DNA of 64,000 nucleotides from Methylobacterium hispanicum (GTDB lineage: Bacteria; Pseudomonadota; Alphaproteobacteria; Rhizobiales; Beijerinckiaceae): NCBI RefSeq assembly GCF_022179285.1, contig NZ_BPQO01000012.1, positions 1-64,000 on the forward strand. The letters are read 5' to 3'. Shown here in pieces: positions 37,757-45,241 of the stretch; the first letter of the stretch is position 1, and every line of letters begins with the position of its first letter. The notes below the pieces were generated by a model. The model was not told the DNA's origin. It searched no databases and was given only the letters and a program-made list of their open reading frames with translations. The position numbers and the translations under genes were made by a program.

Positions 37757-40700
37757 TTGGTCAGTTTGTTTCCGACCCGTGCCCTCGCCAACCTGCGTCG
37801 TCTCGGCAGGAGCAAAGCCCGCATCGACGGCTTCGATCCGGTCTTCTACCGGCGATGCTACCCCGACCTGCACCGACTGACGAGCGACGAGGCCCTGGCC
37901 CTTCATTTCCAGCGTCATGGGTGCGTGGAGTCCCGCTTTCCGAACGCGGACGCCCTGATCGCCGCGCTGGAACGACGTCACGGCCCGCTGCCGGACGATT
38001 TCGTTCCGGTCCAGTACCGGCTCAATCATGCCGATCTGGTCGAGTTTTCTCTCCCCTGGCAACTCAAGGCCCATTACCTGCAATTCGGCCGTGCGGAGGG
38101 CCGCACCTATCGGTCGCTGGACCTGGCGCCGTACGAGCGGTCGTTCGAGCGCATGCGCGCCGCCCAGGCCCAGGATCTTGGCTGTTCTGAAGGGACACCT
38201 GCAACCGACACGTTCGCCGAACGCCTGTCGATCGCGGGCGTGCTGCCGGGGGCTTGGCTCGAATGCTTCGTCCTCCACGAATTCAACATCCTCAACGCGT
38301 CGTGGCTGGCGCGGCAGCCGGTCTCCCGAATCGATGGCCTGTGCGTGTTTCTCGAGCAGGGTATCGAGCGCCTCGCGCCGATTGCCCTCGGCAGGCGCTT
38401 CGACCCCGCGTTCTATCGCGGCCATGTCGGCGCGCGTGCGACCGCGAGCGATACAGACCTGTATCGACAGTGGCTCGGACTCGGTATTGCCGAGGGACTA
38501 CCCGGCTGCGAGGGTGAGGCGCTTCTCGCGCTCCTGCGGGAGGAGGCTTTCCCGGATTGCTTCGACGAAGCAGCCTACCGGGCCAAGCTGCCACGAACCG
38601 TTGAGAAGCCCGGATCCGGGCGCTTCGCCGCGCTCGCGCAGTTCGTCACGAAGACGTTTCAGCTTCCCGCCCTTGAGAGCGTCCGTCGCCAGTGCTCCGC
38701 ACGCCTTCTGGAGCAGATCGGCGAGTACCACATCCTGCGGGGCGACAACGTCATTGCCCACGACGCGCTGAACCGAGCGATCGCGGCCAAGCCGGGGATC
38801 GGGCGCTTCCATCATCGCCGCGGCGACGCGTTGCGGGCCTTGGGGCGCGCGCGCGAGGCAACCGCGGACTATCTGGTGGCCGCCGAAGCGCCGGATGCCA
38901 TCGTCTGGAGCCACATTCACGCGGCAGAAGGGCTCGCGGCCGAGCGCGACGGGCTGGAGGCCGCGTTCGATCGCCTGCGACGCTCCGCGCCGCACTGGTG
39001 CGGTTCGCCGCACTGGCGCGCCGCAGGTCATCGGGTGATTGCGCGTGCCTTCGAGGCGGCGAGCGCGCGGGCGCACACGCTCTATGCGGCACATCGGCGT
39101 ATCGAGGCAGATTCAGCGCTGACGGCGTGTCTGGATGAGATCGCCGCGCTGTTGCCGGTCGTCGATCCGCTGCCCGCCCCCCTGCCGCCCGCCTCGTCCG
39201 CCCGCATCGTCCTCGTCGCCAACCGGGACCTTCCGCAATGCGATCATTACCGCGTGGTCCAGAAGATCGAGCAGCTGGAGCACCTCGGCTGGCACGTTGA
39301 GGTGTTCCGCCAGGGCGAGGCAGGCCGGTGCCGTCCGGCGATCGATGCGGCATCGGCCGTGATCTTCTATCGCGTGGCAGCCCTCCCCGAGGTCGTTCAC
39401 GCCATCCTGTACGCACGCGCACTCGGCGTCCCGACCCTCTACGAGATCGATGACCTGCTGTTCGAGCCCGCCTTCTACCCGGATCCGTTCGACAGCTTCG
39501 AGGGTCAGATCACCCCCGCCGAGTACGCCGGGCTGCAGTACGGCGTGCCGCTATTCCGCTACGCGATGCACCTGTGCGAGACCGGCCTCGCCTCGACGCC
39601 TGCCCTGGCGGAAGCCATGCAGCCGCTCGTGCGATCGGGCGTCTGTTACGTCCTGCGCAACGGGCTCGACAGCCGCAACGAGCCGTTCATCGCGCGCGGT
39701 CCAATGCCGGCCGCCACCGATACGGTCACGCTGTTCTACGGGTCTGGGACGAAAGCGCACAACCGGGATTTCAATGATCTCGTCGCCTCGGCTCTGATCG
39801 AGATCTTCGAGAAACATGCAGGCGTCCGGCTGGTCGTCGCCGGCTACCTCAAGCTCGATGAGCGCTTCCGGACCTATGCTCACCGGATCCACCAGCTCGG
39901 CTTCGATCCGAATGTGAGGGCCTACTGGGAGGTGCTCTCGAGCGCCGACATCAACATCGCGGTGCTCGCGATCAATCCGATGACGGATGCCAAGAGCGAG
40001 ATCAAATGGCTTGAGGCGGCCATGTGCGGCCTGCCGTCGGTCGTGACGCCGACGCGCACCTACCGCGAGATGCTCGTCGACGGCGAGGATGTCCTCTTTG
40101 CCACGACCCCGGACGAGTGGGCGACGGCGCTTGGGCGCCTGATCTCGGACGCGCGCTTGCGCCGACGGATCGGCCTCGGCGCCCATGCCAAGGCGCGGAA
40201 TGCCTACACCTTGAACGCCGCGAGCGCGGTCCTCGCTCAGGCTCTACCGCCGCTCCCGCCCAAGGCCCCGGTGGGTCGCAGCAGCGCTCCGGTCCAGCGC
40301 ACCCGGAAGGCGGGCCGACCGCGCCTCCTCTTCGTGCACGTGTACTTCCCACCGCAGACGATCGGCGGTGCGACGCGCGTGCTGCGCGACAACGTCGATC
40401 ACCTCATCGCGGTCGGAGCCGACAGATTCGAGATCGCGATCGCTGCGACCGACCTCGATGCGGAGCCGGCCTATCGGACACGGATCGACAACTACCGCGG
40501 GCTGCCTGTCTATCGGATCGCGGTCCCGGCCGAAATGCACATGGACTGGCGCCCATTCGATCCCGAAATGGAGGGACCCTTCGAGGCGCTGATCGACCGC
40601 TTCGAACCCGACTTCGTGCATTTCCACTGCGTGCAGCGCCTGACGGGGTCCGTCGTGGAAGCCGTGCGGGCGCGCGGCGTGCCCTACCTGATCACCCTGC

Positions 40701-41521
40701 ATGACGCTTGGTGGATCTCCGACTTCCAGTTCCTGACCGATGCCGACGGCATCCTTCAGATGCCGTCCGACGACGCGCTTGCCGACGCAACGGATCGCAA
40801 GCTCAGCCCCATCAACTCGATCGCGCGGCGGCGGCGGCTCGGTCGTTTGCTGGATGGGGCGACCGCCCTCCTTGCCGTGTCGGATGCCTTCGCCGAGGTG
40901 TACCGCCGTGCAGGCCACCCACAGACGCTCGCCGTGCCGAACGGCGTGTCATCCTTTACGCCCCGGTCGCGCGTCTTCGGACGCGACGGGTGCGTGCGCC
41001 TGGGCCATGTTGGAGGCCGTACAGCGCACAAAGGCGCCTCGTTGCTGGAGGTAGCCCTGCGCACGGGTGCTTATGAGAATCTCGACCTGACCCTTGTCGA
41101 TCACAGCTATCCTCCCGACTACACGAGTGCGGAGGTCTGGGGAGCAACCCCTGTCCGGATCATTGGCCGCCTGCCACAGGACCGCATCGCCGACCTCTAC
41201 GCCGAACTCGATGTGCTGGTGGCGCCTTCCATTTGGCCGGAGAGTTTCGGACTCGTCACCCGCGAAGCCCGCGCCGCGGGTCTTTGGGTGGTGGCCAGCG
41301 ATCGTGGCGCGATCGGCCAGGACATTCGCCAAGGCGTCGATGGCTTCCGGATCAATGTCGAGTCGCTGCAGGATCTGCGCGAGGTGCTCTCCCGGTTGAA
41401 CACCGAGCCCCATCATTTCTCGCGCAGTCCGCCGGACGCTCAATCGATGCGGACGGCCTCAGACCAGGGGTCTGATTTGATTGCCCTGTACAGCGACTTG
41501 ATCGCGCGTCGCGCTGGATGA
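37757..41521 (+). CDS. giant tandem glycosyltransferase with TPR and FG-x-x-EG repeats
   Basis: 1254 residues starting at TTG (37757); no ATG exists for the first 200 codons. N-terminal ~300 residues hold three repeats of a Tyr/Phe-x-Asn/His-Pro-Asp ... His-Tyr-x2-Phe-Gly-x2-Glu-Gly pattern ('YRRCYPDLHR', 'LKAHYLQFGRAEGRTY'). About 320-400 is TPR-like. About 480-835 is a GT-B glycosyltransferase group 4 domain ('YEIDDLLFEPAFYPDPF', 'EIKWLEAAMCGLPSVVTP'), and about 854-1225 is a second complete GT-B domain ('YFPPQTIGGATRVLRDN', 'SIWPESFGLVTREARAAGLW'). It probably adds two sugars to a surface polymer. Base composition is slightly lower in GC than its neighbours. Confidence 0.85.
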   Translation: MVSLFPTRALANLRRLGRSKARIDGFDPVFYRRCYPDLHRLTSDEALALHFQRHGCVESRFPNADALIAALERRHGPLPDDFVPVQYRLNHADLVEFSLPWQLKAHYLQFGRAEGRTYRSLDLAPYERSFERMRAAQAQDLGCSEGTPATDTFAERLSIAGVLPGAWLECFVLHEFNILNASWLARQPVSRIDGLCVFLEQGIERLAPIALGRRFDPAFYRGHVGARATASDTDLYRQWLGLGIAEGLPGCEGEALLALLREEAFPDCFDEAAYRAKLPRTVEKPGSGRFAALAQFVTKTFQLPALESVRRQCSARLLEQIGEYHILRGDNVIAHDALNRAIAAKPGIGRFHHRRGDALRALGRAREATADYLVAAEAPDAIVWSHIHAAEGLAAERDGLEAAFDRLRRSAPHWCGSPHWRAAGHRVIARAFEAASARAHTLYAAHRRIEADSALTACLDEIAALLPVVDPLPAPLPPASSARIVLVANRDLPQCDHYRVVQKIEQLEHLGWHVEVFRQGEAGRCRPAIDAASAVIFYRVAALPEVVHAILYARALGVPTLYEIDDLLFEPAFYPDPFDSFEGQITPAEYAGLQYGVPLFRYAMHLCETGLASTPALAEAMQPLVRSGVCYVLRNGLDSRNEPFIARGPMPAATDTVTLFYGSGTKAHNRDFNDLVASALIEIFEKHAGVRLVVAGYLKLDERFRTYAHRIHQLGFDPNVRAYWEVLSSADINIAVLAINPMTDAKSEIKWLEAAMCGLPSVVTPTRTYREMLVDGEDVLFATTPDEWATALGRLISDARLRRRIGLGAHAKARNAYTLNAASAVLAQALPPLPPKAPVGRSSAPVQRTRKAGRPRLLFVHVYFPPQTIGGATRVLRDNVDHLIAVGADRFEIAIAATDLDAEPAYRTRIDNYRGLPVYRIAVPAEMHMDWRPFDPEMEGPFEALIDRFEPDFVHFHCVQRLTGSVVEAVRARGVPYLITLHDAWWISDFQFLTDADGILQMPSDDALADATDRKLSPINSIARRRRLGRLLDGATALLAVSDAFAEVYRRAGHPQTLAVPNGVSSFTPRSRVFGRDGCVRLGHVGGRTAHKGASLLEVALRTGAYENLDLTLVDHSYPPDYTSAEVWGATPVRIIGRLPQDRIADLYAELDVLVAPSIWPESFGLVTREARAAGLWVVASDRGAIGQDIRQGVDGFRINVESLQDLREVLSRLNTEPHHFSRSPPDAQSMRTASDQGSDLIALYSDLIARRAG

Positions 41522-41629
41522 CGCTCCAGGCTCGGTCAAGCTCAACGGACGAGTAGCAGTTTTCACTGATGATGTCTCCATCCTACTATCCGGATATTCA
41601 ATCAATTAAATGATCGAAGGCGTAAAATG

Positions 41630-41656
41630 CACTGATATACCTCATATCATTCAGTG
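41630..41656 (+). terminator. AT-rich hairpin after the glycosyltransferase
   Basis: CACTG and CAGTG arms with TGATAT / ATATCA inner arms around a 5-base loop, 109 bases after the glycosyltransferase stop. It may be its terminator or simply AT-rich spacer. Confidence 0.3.
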
Positions 41657-41860
41657 AAATACAGCATAAAGGTAGAAATTTGCCTACACGGGCGAATGGC
41701 CCTGCGCTACAATCCTTTCTATCGCAAGGAACTGGACGCGGCGCATCATGAAAGGACTGTATGGAGGCGCACAAACTTGAGGCTCTGAAGAAAACGAACG
41801 CCGAACTGCTGCTCGCGCTGCGGGGCCCTCTGAGGCACGCTGAGAACCCAGGGGGCAGCC

Positions 41861-42037
41861 ATGAGACCCCCCGAACTGGCGTACAAGTTCGGCTGGGTAG
41901 AGTGCTACAACTGCCTGCAAACCTGGGATGCGAGCGATCCACCGGTCGCCGCCGCTGTCCAGTTTGAGCGGTCACTTACCACCAGCGTGGATATCGGCGC
42001 GCCCCTCCTCTGGAGCCATGACCCGTTGGGCGGCTGA
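41861..42037 (+). CDS. possible 58-aa hypothetical protein in AT-richer gap
   Basis: The 585-base gap between the glycosyltransferase and tRNA-Ser is AT-richer than the rest. This frame has a GGGGG purine run 8 bases before the ATG. It encodes 'FGWVECYNCLQTWDASDPPV' and ends Gly-Gly. The Cys-Tyr-Asn-Cys spacing is suggestive but unsupported. Other short frames in the gap (for example from 41761) overlap it, so at most one is real. Confidence 0.25.
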   Translation: MRPPELAYKFGWVECYNCLQTWDASDPPVAAAVQFERSLTTSVDIGAPLLWSHDPLGG

Positions 42038-42106
42038 GCGAAAAGAGAATGCCGAAGAGGCCAAAAATCAAAACGCCCAATGTACACAACGACCTACAAG
42101 TCCGCT

Positions 42107-42196
42107 TGGCGGAAGGGGTGGGATTCGAACCCACGGTGGAGTTGCCCCCACGGCGGTTTTCAAGACCGCTGCCTTAAACCGCTCGGCCACCCTTCC
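42107..42196 (-). tRNA. tRNA-Ser(UGA)
   Basis: 90 bases including an encoded CCA end. The 7-base acceptor stem is GGAAGGG / CCCTTCC with G as discriminator. The anticodon stem-loop centres on TGA (stem GCGGT / ACCGC), read as UGA, decoding UCA. A long variable arm (about GGGGGC-loop) and T-arm GTTCGAATC are present. It marks the right border of an AT-richer, mosaic stretch and is a usual integration site, although no duplicated 3' end was found in the window. Confidence 0.95.
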
Positions 42197-42293
42197 ACAG
42201 GGGCTCGGGCCCTGTCGGCGCGCTCTGCGCGGCGAGCCGTTCGTGTCTAGGGTGTTCGTGCGCTCAGCGTCAACCGGGTCGCGACCGGAAGCG

Positions 42294-42461
42294 TCAGCAG
42301 CGCAGGCGCAGCAGCGCATCGAGCGGCAGGTCCGTCCCGAAGACGAGGGCGCGCCAGGCGGGCGCCGACGCCAGCACGAGACCGAGGATCAGGAGAAGCC
42401 ACGCGAGCGCCGGCATCCGGGGCCGGTCCGCGCGTTCGCCAGGAGGCGCGGGGTCCGTCAT
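42294..42461 (-). CDS. small one-TM membrane protein
   Basis: 55 residues from the ATG at 42461, which shares one base with the stop of the DUF2243 gene (TGATG), so it is translationally coupled to it. Residues 1-15 are charged and Pro-rich; 'MPALAWLLLILGLVLASAPA' is a clear membrane span; the tail 'FGTDLPLDALLRLRC' is short. It is the last gene in a four-gene operon and is not recognisable by family. Confidence 0.6.
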   Translation of the reverse strand: MTDPAPPGERADRPRMPALAWLLLILGLVLASAPAWRALVFGTDLPLDALLRLRC

Positions 42462-42949
42462 CAGGCGGGCGCCGGGCGGCCGCGCCGGGCGGTCAGCCAC
42501 GTGCCCGCGGCGACCATCGCGAGGCCCCAGGCGAGAAAGCCGAGATCCCAGACGAGCCAGCGGTCCCGGGGGGCCAGCTCGTTGACGTGGTGCACGCCCA
42601 GGATCTGGTGATCGATCAGCCCCTCGACGAGGTTGAACAGGCCCCAGCCGACGAGGACGGCGCCGGCGAAGCGCGGGGTCGACCACGTCACGTGCGGCAG
42701 GCGGGCGGCGCGCCAGAACAGGAACAGGCCGAGCACGACGAACACGTAGGTGGCCGAGTGGAAGAGGCCGTCCCACAGCGTGTTCAGGCGGATGTTGTCG
42801 ATCGTGTCGGCGGGGTACCAGCTGCTCAGCATGTGATGCCATTGCAGCACCTGATGCAGCACGATCCCGTCGAAGAACCCGCCGAGGCCCAGCCCGAACA
42901 GAAGGCCGGCGCCGAGCGGGAACGGGATCGGCCGCGCCCGCTCGGCCAT
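42461..42949 (-). CDS. DUF2243 membrane protein
   Basis: 162 residues from the ATG at 42949, with about four membrane spans. It carries DUF2243 landmarks: 'GLGLGGFFDGIVLHQVLQWH', 'SWYPADTIDNIRLNTLWDGL', 'NLVEGLIDHQILGVHHVNEL'. Two His-rich helices (HQVLQWHH, HQILGVHH) suggest metal or heme contact, but the function is unknown. Gene order and overlaps place it between two hydrophilic peptides and a one-TM peptide. Confidence 0.85.
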   Translation of the reverse strand: MAERARPIPFPLGAGLLFGLGLGGFFDGIVLHQVLQWHHMLSSWYPADTIDNIRLNTLWDGLFHSATYVFVVLGLFLFWRAARLPHVTWSTPRFAGAVLVGWGLFNLVEGLIDHQILGVHHVNELAPRDRWLVWDLGFLAWGLAMVAAGTWLTARRGRPAPA

Positions 42950-42953
42950 CCGC

Positions 42954-43181
42954 TCAATGCGACCGGTCGGAGCGGTCGGGCGCGTGGCCCTGGCCGCTGT
43001 GGCGGTGGTGCCGGTCGCGCTCGCCCCCACCCCCGGAGACGTGCGAGCGGGTGTCGTTCGTCGGAGAGCCGGGCGTCGGCCCGGAGCGCTCCTCGGCGCG
43101 GGGCTTCGACGCGTCCTGGTGGCTGCTGCCCGGACCGCCCTGGTGGCGGTCGGCCGCAGGCGTCTTGCTCGATGTGCTCAT
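42954..43181 (-). CDS. hydrophilic, probably disordered protein
   Basis: 75 residues, dominated by Ser, Gly, Asp, Arg, His and Pro ('SSSKTP...', 'GGGGERDRHHRHSGQGHAPD') with no hydrophobic core. Its start overlaps the stop of the upstream gene by ATGA, and it ends 4 bases before the DUF2243 start. Its composition resembles hydrophilins/desiccation-type peptides, but this is inference. No homologous family is recognised. Confidence 0.6.
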   Translation of the reverse strand: MSTSSKTPAADRHQGGPGSSHQDASKPRAEERSGPTPGSPTNDTRSHVSGGGGERDRHHRHSGQGHAPDRSDRSH

Positions 43182-43363
43182 CGGTCCTGCTGATATCCCT
43201 GGTTGGTGGTGTTGACCTTCGTGTTGCCGGCCTGCCCGACCTTGTCGGGGTCGCGCGTCTGGCCGGCTCCCTTCGGGCCGGTTTCGGTCGGCGCCGCGGC
43301 GGCGCTGCCGGGGCCTTTGTCGGAGCGGTTCGCGGGCGGAACGGGGGGCGGTTTCGTAGTCAT
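43178..43363 (-). CDS. hydrophilic small protein, first gene of DUF2243 operon
   Basis: 61 residues from the ATG at 43363 with GGAGA 7 bases upstream. It is Pro/Lys/Gly/Asn-rich ('TKPPPVPPANRSDKGPG', 'TKVNTTNQGYQQ'), lacks hydrophobic segments, and is probably unfolded. It overlaps the next gene by four bases (ATGA). A 357-base divergent gap separates it from the plus-strand hydrophilic protein at 43721. Confidence 0.6.
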   Translation of the reverse strand: MTTKPPPVPPANRSDKGPGSAAAAPTETGPKGAGQTRDPDKVGQAGNTKVNTTNQGYQQDR

Positions 43364-43720
43364 CGGATCTCCGCTGTCTCGGGTCTGGACGGCGCGCCGG
43401 GCGCCGGGTCCCGGATGGGACGAGTCTCGGGCGGCGGGCCGGGATCGTTCGATGAGCCAACGCCGGGCCGGAAGTCGGGTTCATCGCGGCTCGAACGTTT
43501 CCGCACGACCAGATCCGTCCGGCCCTCAAGACCAAGCCAAGATTATCCACGCCGACGACCTGTCGAATCCGCCGCTCGCGATCCTGGATCCTGGCAGAAT
43601 GTTCCGGGACGGCGGCCGGATAAATTCGCAGCGGCTCCGCTTGCTCTGTCGGCCCGCGCGGCCATCTTCGTTCGCCTGATGTCGCCGGTCCGGCGGCGCG
43701 ACGAAGAACGGAGGACGATC

Positions 43721-44077
43721 ATGGCGAACGCCAGCAAGAACAGCATCGGCCCGGGCGCCCAGGGCAAGCAGTCCGGCACCGGCGCGATGACCGACCTGCC
43801 GGAGGGAATCCTCCCCGAGAACATGGTGTTGAGCAACCGCGACAAGAGCCGCCACGGCGACGAGCGCGGCCTGGACGGCAAGCACGTGCAGACCGAGCAG
43901 TACCAGGACCACGCGGGCAACCGCCTGGACGCGCCGGGAGCCGAGGGGCCCGGCGAGAGGCTGGGCGCCGCCGAGCGTACAGCCGGCGGCCGCCCGGGCA
44001 ACACCAGCGGGCTCGCCGAGCCGATGACCGATCTCTCCGGCGACGAGAGCAGCCTGAAGCGGCGCCAGCACGGCTGA
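43721..44077 (+). CDS. hydrophilic hypothetical protein
   Basis: 118 residues from an ATG with a good GGAGG site. Rich in Gly, Asn, Asp, Glu, Gln and Lys ('GPGAQGKQSGTGAMTDLP', 'KHVQTEQYQDHAGNRLDAPG') with no cysteine or hydrophobic stretch, so it is likely disordered. Similar composition to the two peptides of the divergent operon supports a common stress-related theme. Family not recognised. Confidence 0.6.
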   Translation: MANASKNSIGPGAQGKQSGTGAMTDLPEGILPENMVLSNRDKSRHGDERGLDGKHVQTEQYQDHAGNRLDAPGAEGPGERLGAAERTAGGRPGNTSGLAEPMTDLSGDESSLKRRQHG

Positions 44078-44187
44078 GCGCCGCCGCGGCGCGCGACGCG
44101 GAACAAACGGCCGTGCCGCGCGCCTGATCAGGACGACAGGAGCGGCGACCCCGGACCGGGATCCGGGCGCCCGGAGGACAGGACCGC

Positions 44188-44970
44188 ATGGACATCTGGC
44201 AGCGCATCGAGAACGATCACGCGAACATCGCGCAGCTGATCCACGAGACGCCGAACGCGCTGAACGGTCCGGGCGTGGTGCGCAGCCGCGAACGGCTGCT
44301 CGGCGACCTGATCGATGCGCTCGACCGGCACGGTGCGGCGCTCGCGGCCGGACTCTACCCGCCGCTGCGACGCGAGGCGCGCACCGCGCGGCTGGTGGAC
44401 GAACTCGCGCACGAGCAGGCCGCCTTCATGCGCGACCTCCGGGCGCTCGCGCGGCGCCGCGGCGGCTCCGGGTGGCTCAACCGCTTCGAGGACGTGACCT
44501 ACGCGGTCGATCAGTGCCTGCACCGCCACGTGCACGAGCTGGTGCCCGCGGCCCGCGCCCTGCTCTCGGCGGAGGCGGCCGAGCGGGCAGGCCACGCCTA
44601 CGTCCGGGCCAAGATCCAGGCCTTGCGCGGCGACGGCGCGCTCCTGGGTGGCGCCCTTGGCGGCGGCGCGGCGACGGGGGCCGCGGTCGCCGCGGTCGCC
44701 GGCCTCGCCCTGCTCGCATGGCGGCTCGCCGGCTCGCGGCGGCGGTCGGCGGGCGGCGACCGGTCCGAGGGCGGTAACGCAGGTCGGCAGACCCGCCCGG
44801 TCGGCGTCGGCTCTGGTCGGCCCGGCCCGGACCGGGGGACGCGGTCGGCTTCGGGCGAGCGGCGCGGCGGTGAAGAGCTCCGCGCGCGCCAGGAACGCCT
44901 CCTCGACGAGGCGATCGAGGAAACCTTTCCGGCGAGCGACCCGATCGCGCCGAAGAGGATCACGCGGTAG
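44188..44970 (+). CDS. HHE/hemerythrin-like helical protein with C-terminal tail
   Basis: 260 residues. Residues 1-150 are a four-helix bundle-like region beginning 'MDIWQRIENDHANIAQLIHE', with His/Glu-containing helices as in HHE cation-binding proteins; not all ligands of classical hemerythrins are evident. A short hydrophobic Ala/Gly segment follows (about 155-180), then a disordered Arg/Gly/Ser region, then 'RLLDEAIEETFPASDPIA', a motif seen at the end of many alphaproteobacterial stress proteins. It lies downstream of the hydrophilic gene in the same direction. Oxygen or metal sensing is possible. Confidence 0.6.
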   Translation: MDIWQRIENDHANIAQLIHETPNALNGPGVVRSRERLLGDLIDALDRHGAALAAGLYPPLRREARTARLVDELAHEQAAFMRDLRALARRRGGSGWLNRFEDVTYAVDQCLHRHVHELVPAARALLSAEAAERAGHAYVRAKIQALRGDGALLGGALGGGAATGAAVAAVAGLALLAWRLAGSRRRSAGGDRSEGGNAGRQTRPVGVGSGRPGPDRGTRSASGERRGGEELRARQERLLDEAIEETFPASDPIAPKRITR

Positions 44971-45010
44971 CGCGCCCGGCACGGGACGGCGACGTTCTTT
45001 CTACAGGACG

Positions 45011-45041
45011 CGCGAGGGAGGCAAGTTTCGTCTCCCTCGCG
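45011..45041 (+). terminator. hairpin after the HHE gene
   Basis: A perfect 10-bp stem CGCGAGGGAG / CTCCCTCGCG with an 11-base loop, 40 bases after the stop. No T-run follows. Confidence 0.5.
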
Positions 45042-45048
45042 GGGGCCT

Positions 45049-45064
45049 GGAAGAACGTTCTTCC
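45049..45064. promoter_or_regulatory. perfect 16-bp palindrome GGAAGAACGTTCTTCC
   Basis: The palindrome lies in the gap before the sulfate operon. Part of the motif (ACGTTCTT) also occurs about 60 bases upstream at 44993. It is the type of site bound by a dimeric regulator. A third inverted repeat TTCGTT-N6-AACGAA follows at 45167-45184. Function is inferred. Confidence 0.4.
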
Positions 45065-45166
45065 GGAGGCCGACACAAGACAGGGACGCGGGCACCGTCC
45101 CGCGCCGCGGTGGCGATGGTGGACAGCAGGATCGCCTCCCCGTCCCGGCCCGCCGGACGGGTTGAC

Positions 45167-45184
45167 TTCGTTCTGTAAAACGAA
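45167..45184. promoter_or_regulatory. inverted repeat before sulfate operon
   Basis: TTCGTT and AACGAA separated by CTGTAA, adjacent to a TTGACT (45162-45167) that could be a -35 box for the sulfate-binding-protein gene. The dyad is in the position expected of a LysR-type (CysB/Cbl-like) site, but the identity of the regulator is a guess. Confidence 0.35.
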
Positions 45185-45241
45185 CACCTGATGGGCTTCA
45201 GCCCCGGTCGCGTTCCGCGCACCGGCTCTCTGGAGGCCATC

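Noticed and set aside
41598..41975. 125-codon minus-strand frame in the AT-richer gap
   Set aside because: No ribosome site, odd composition, and it overlaps better-placed short frames.
42107..42196. Duplicate tRNA-Ser 3' end as an attachment site
   Set aside because: No matching 15-20 base repeat was seen elsewhere in the window, so an integrated element with both ends here is not supported.
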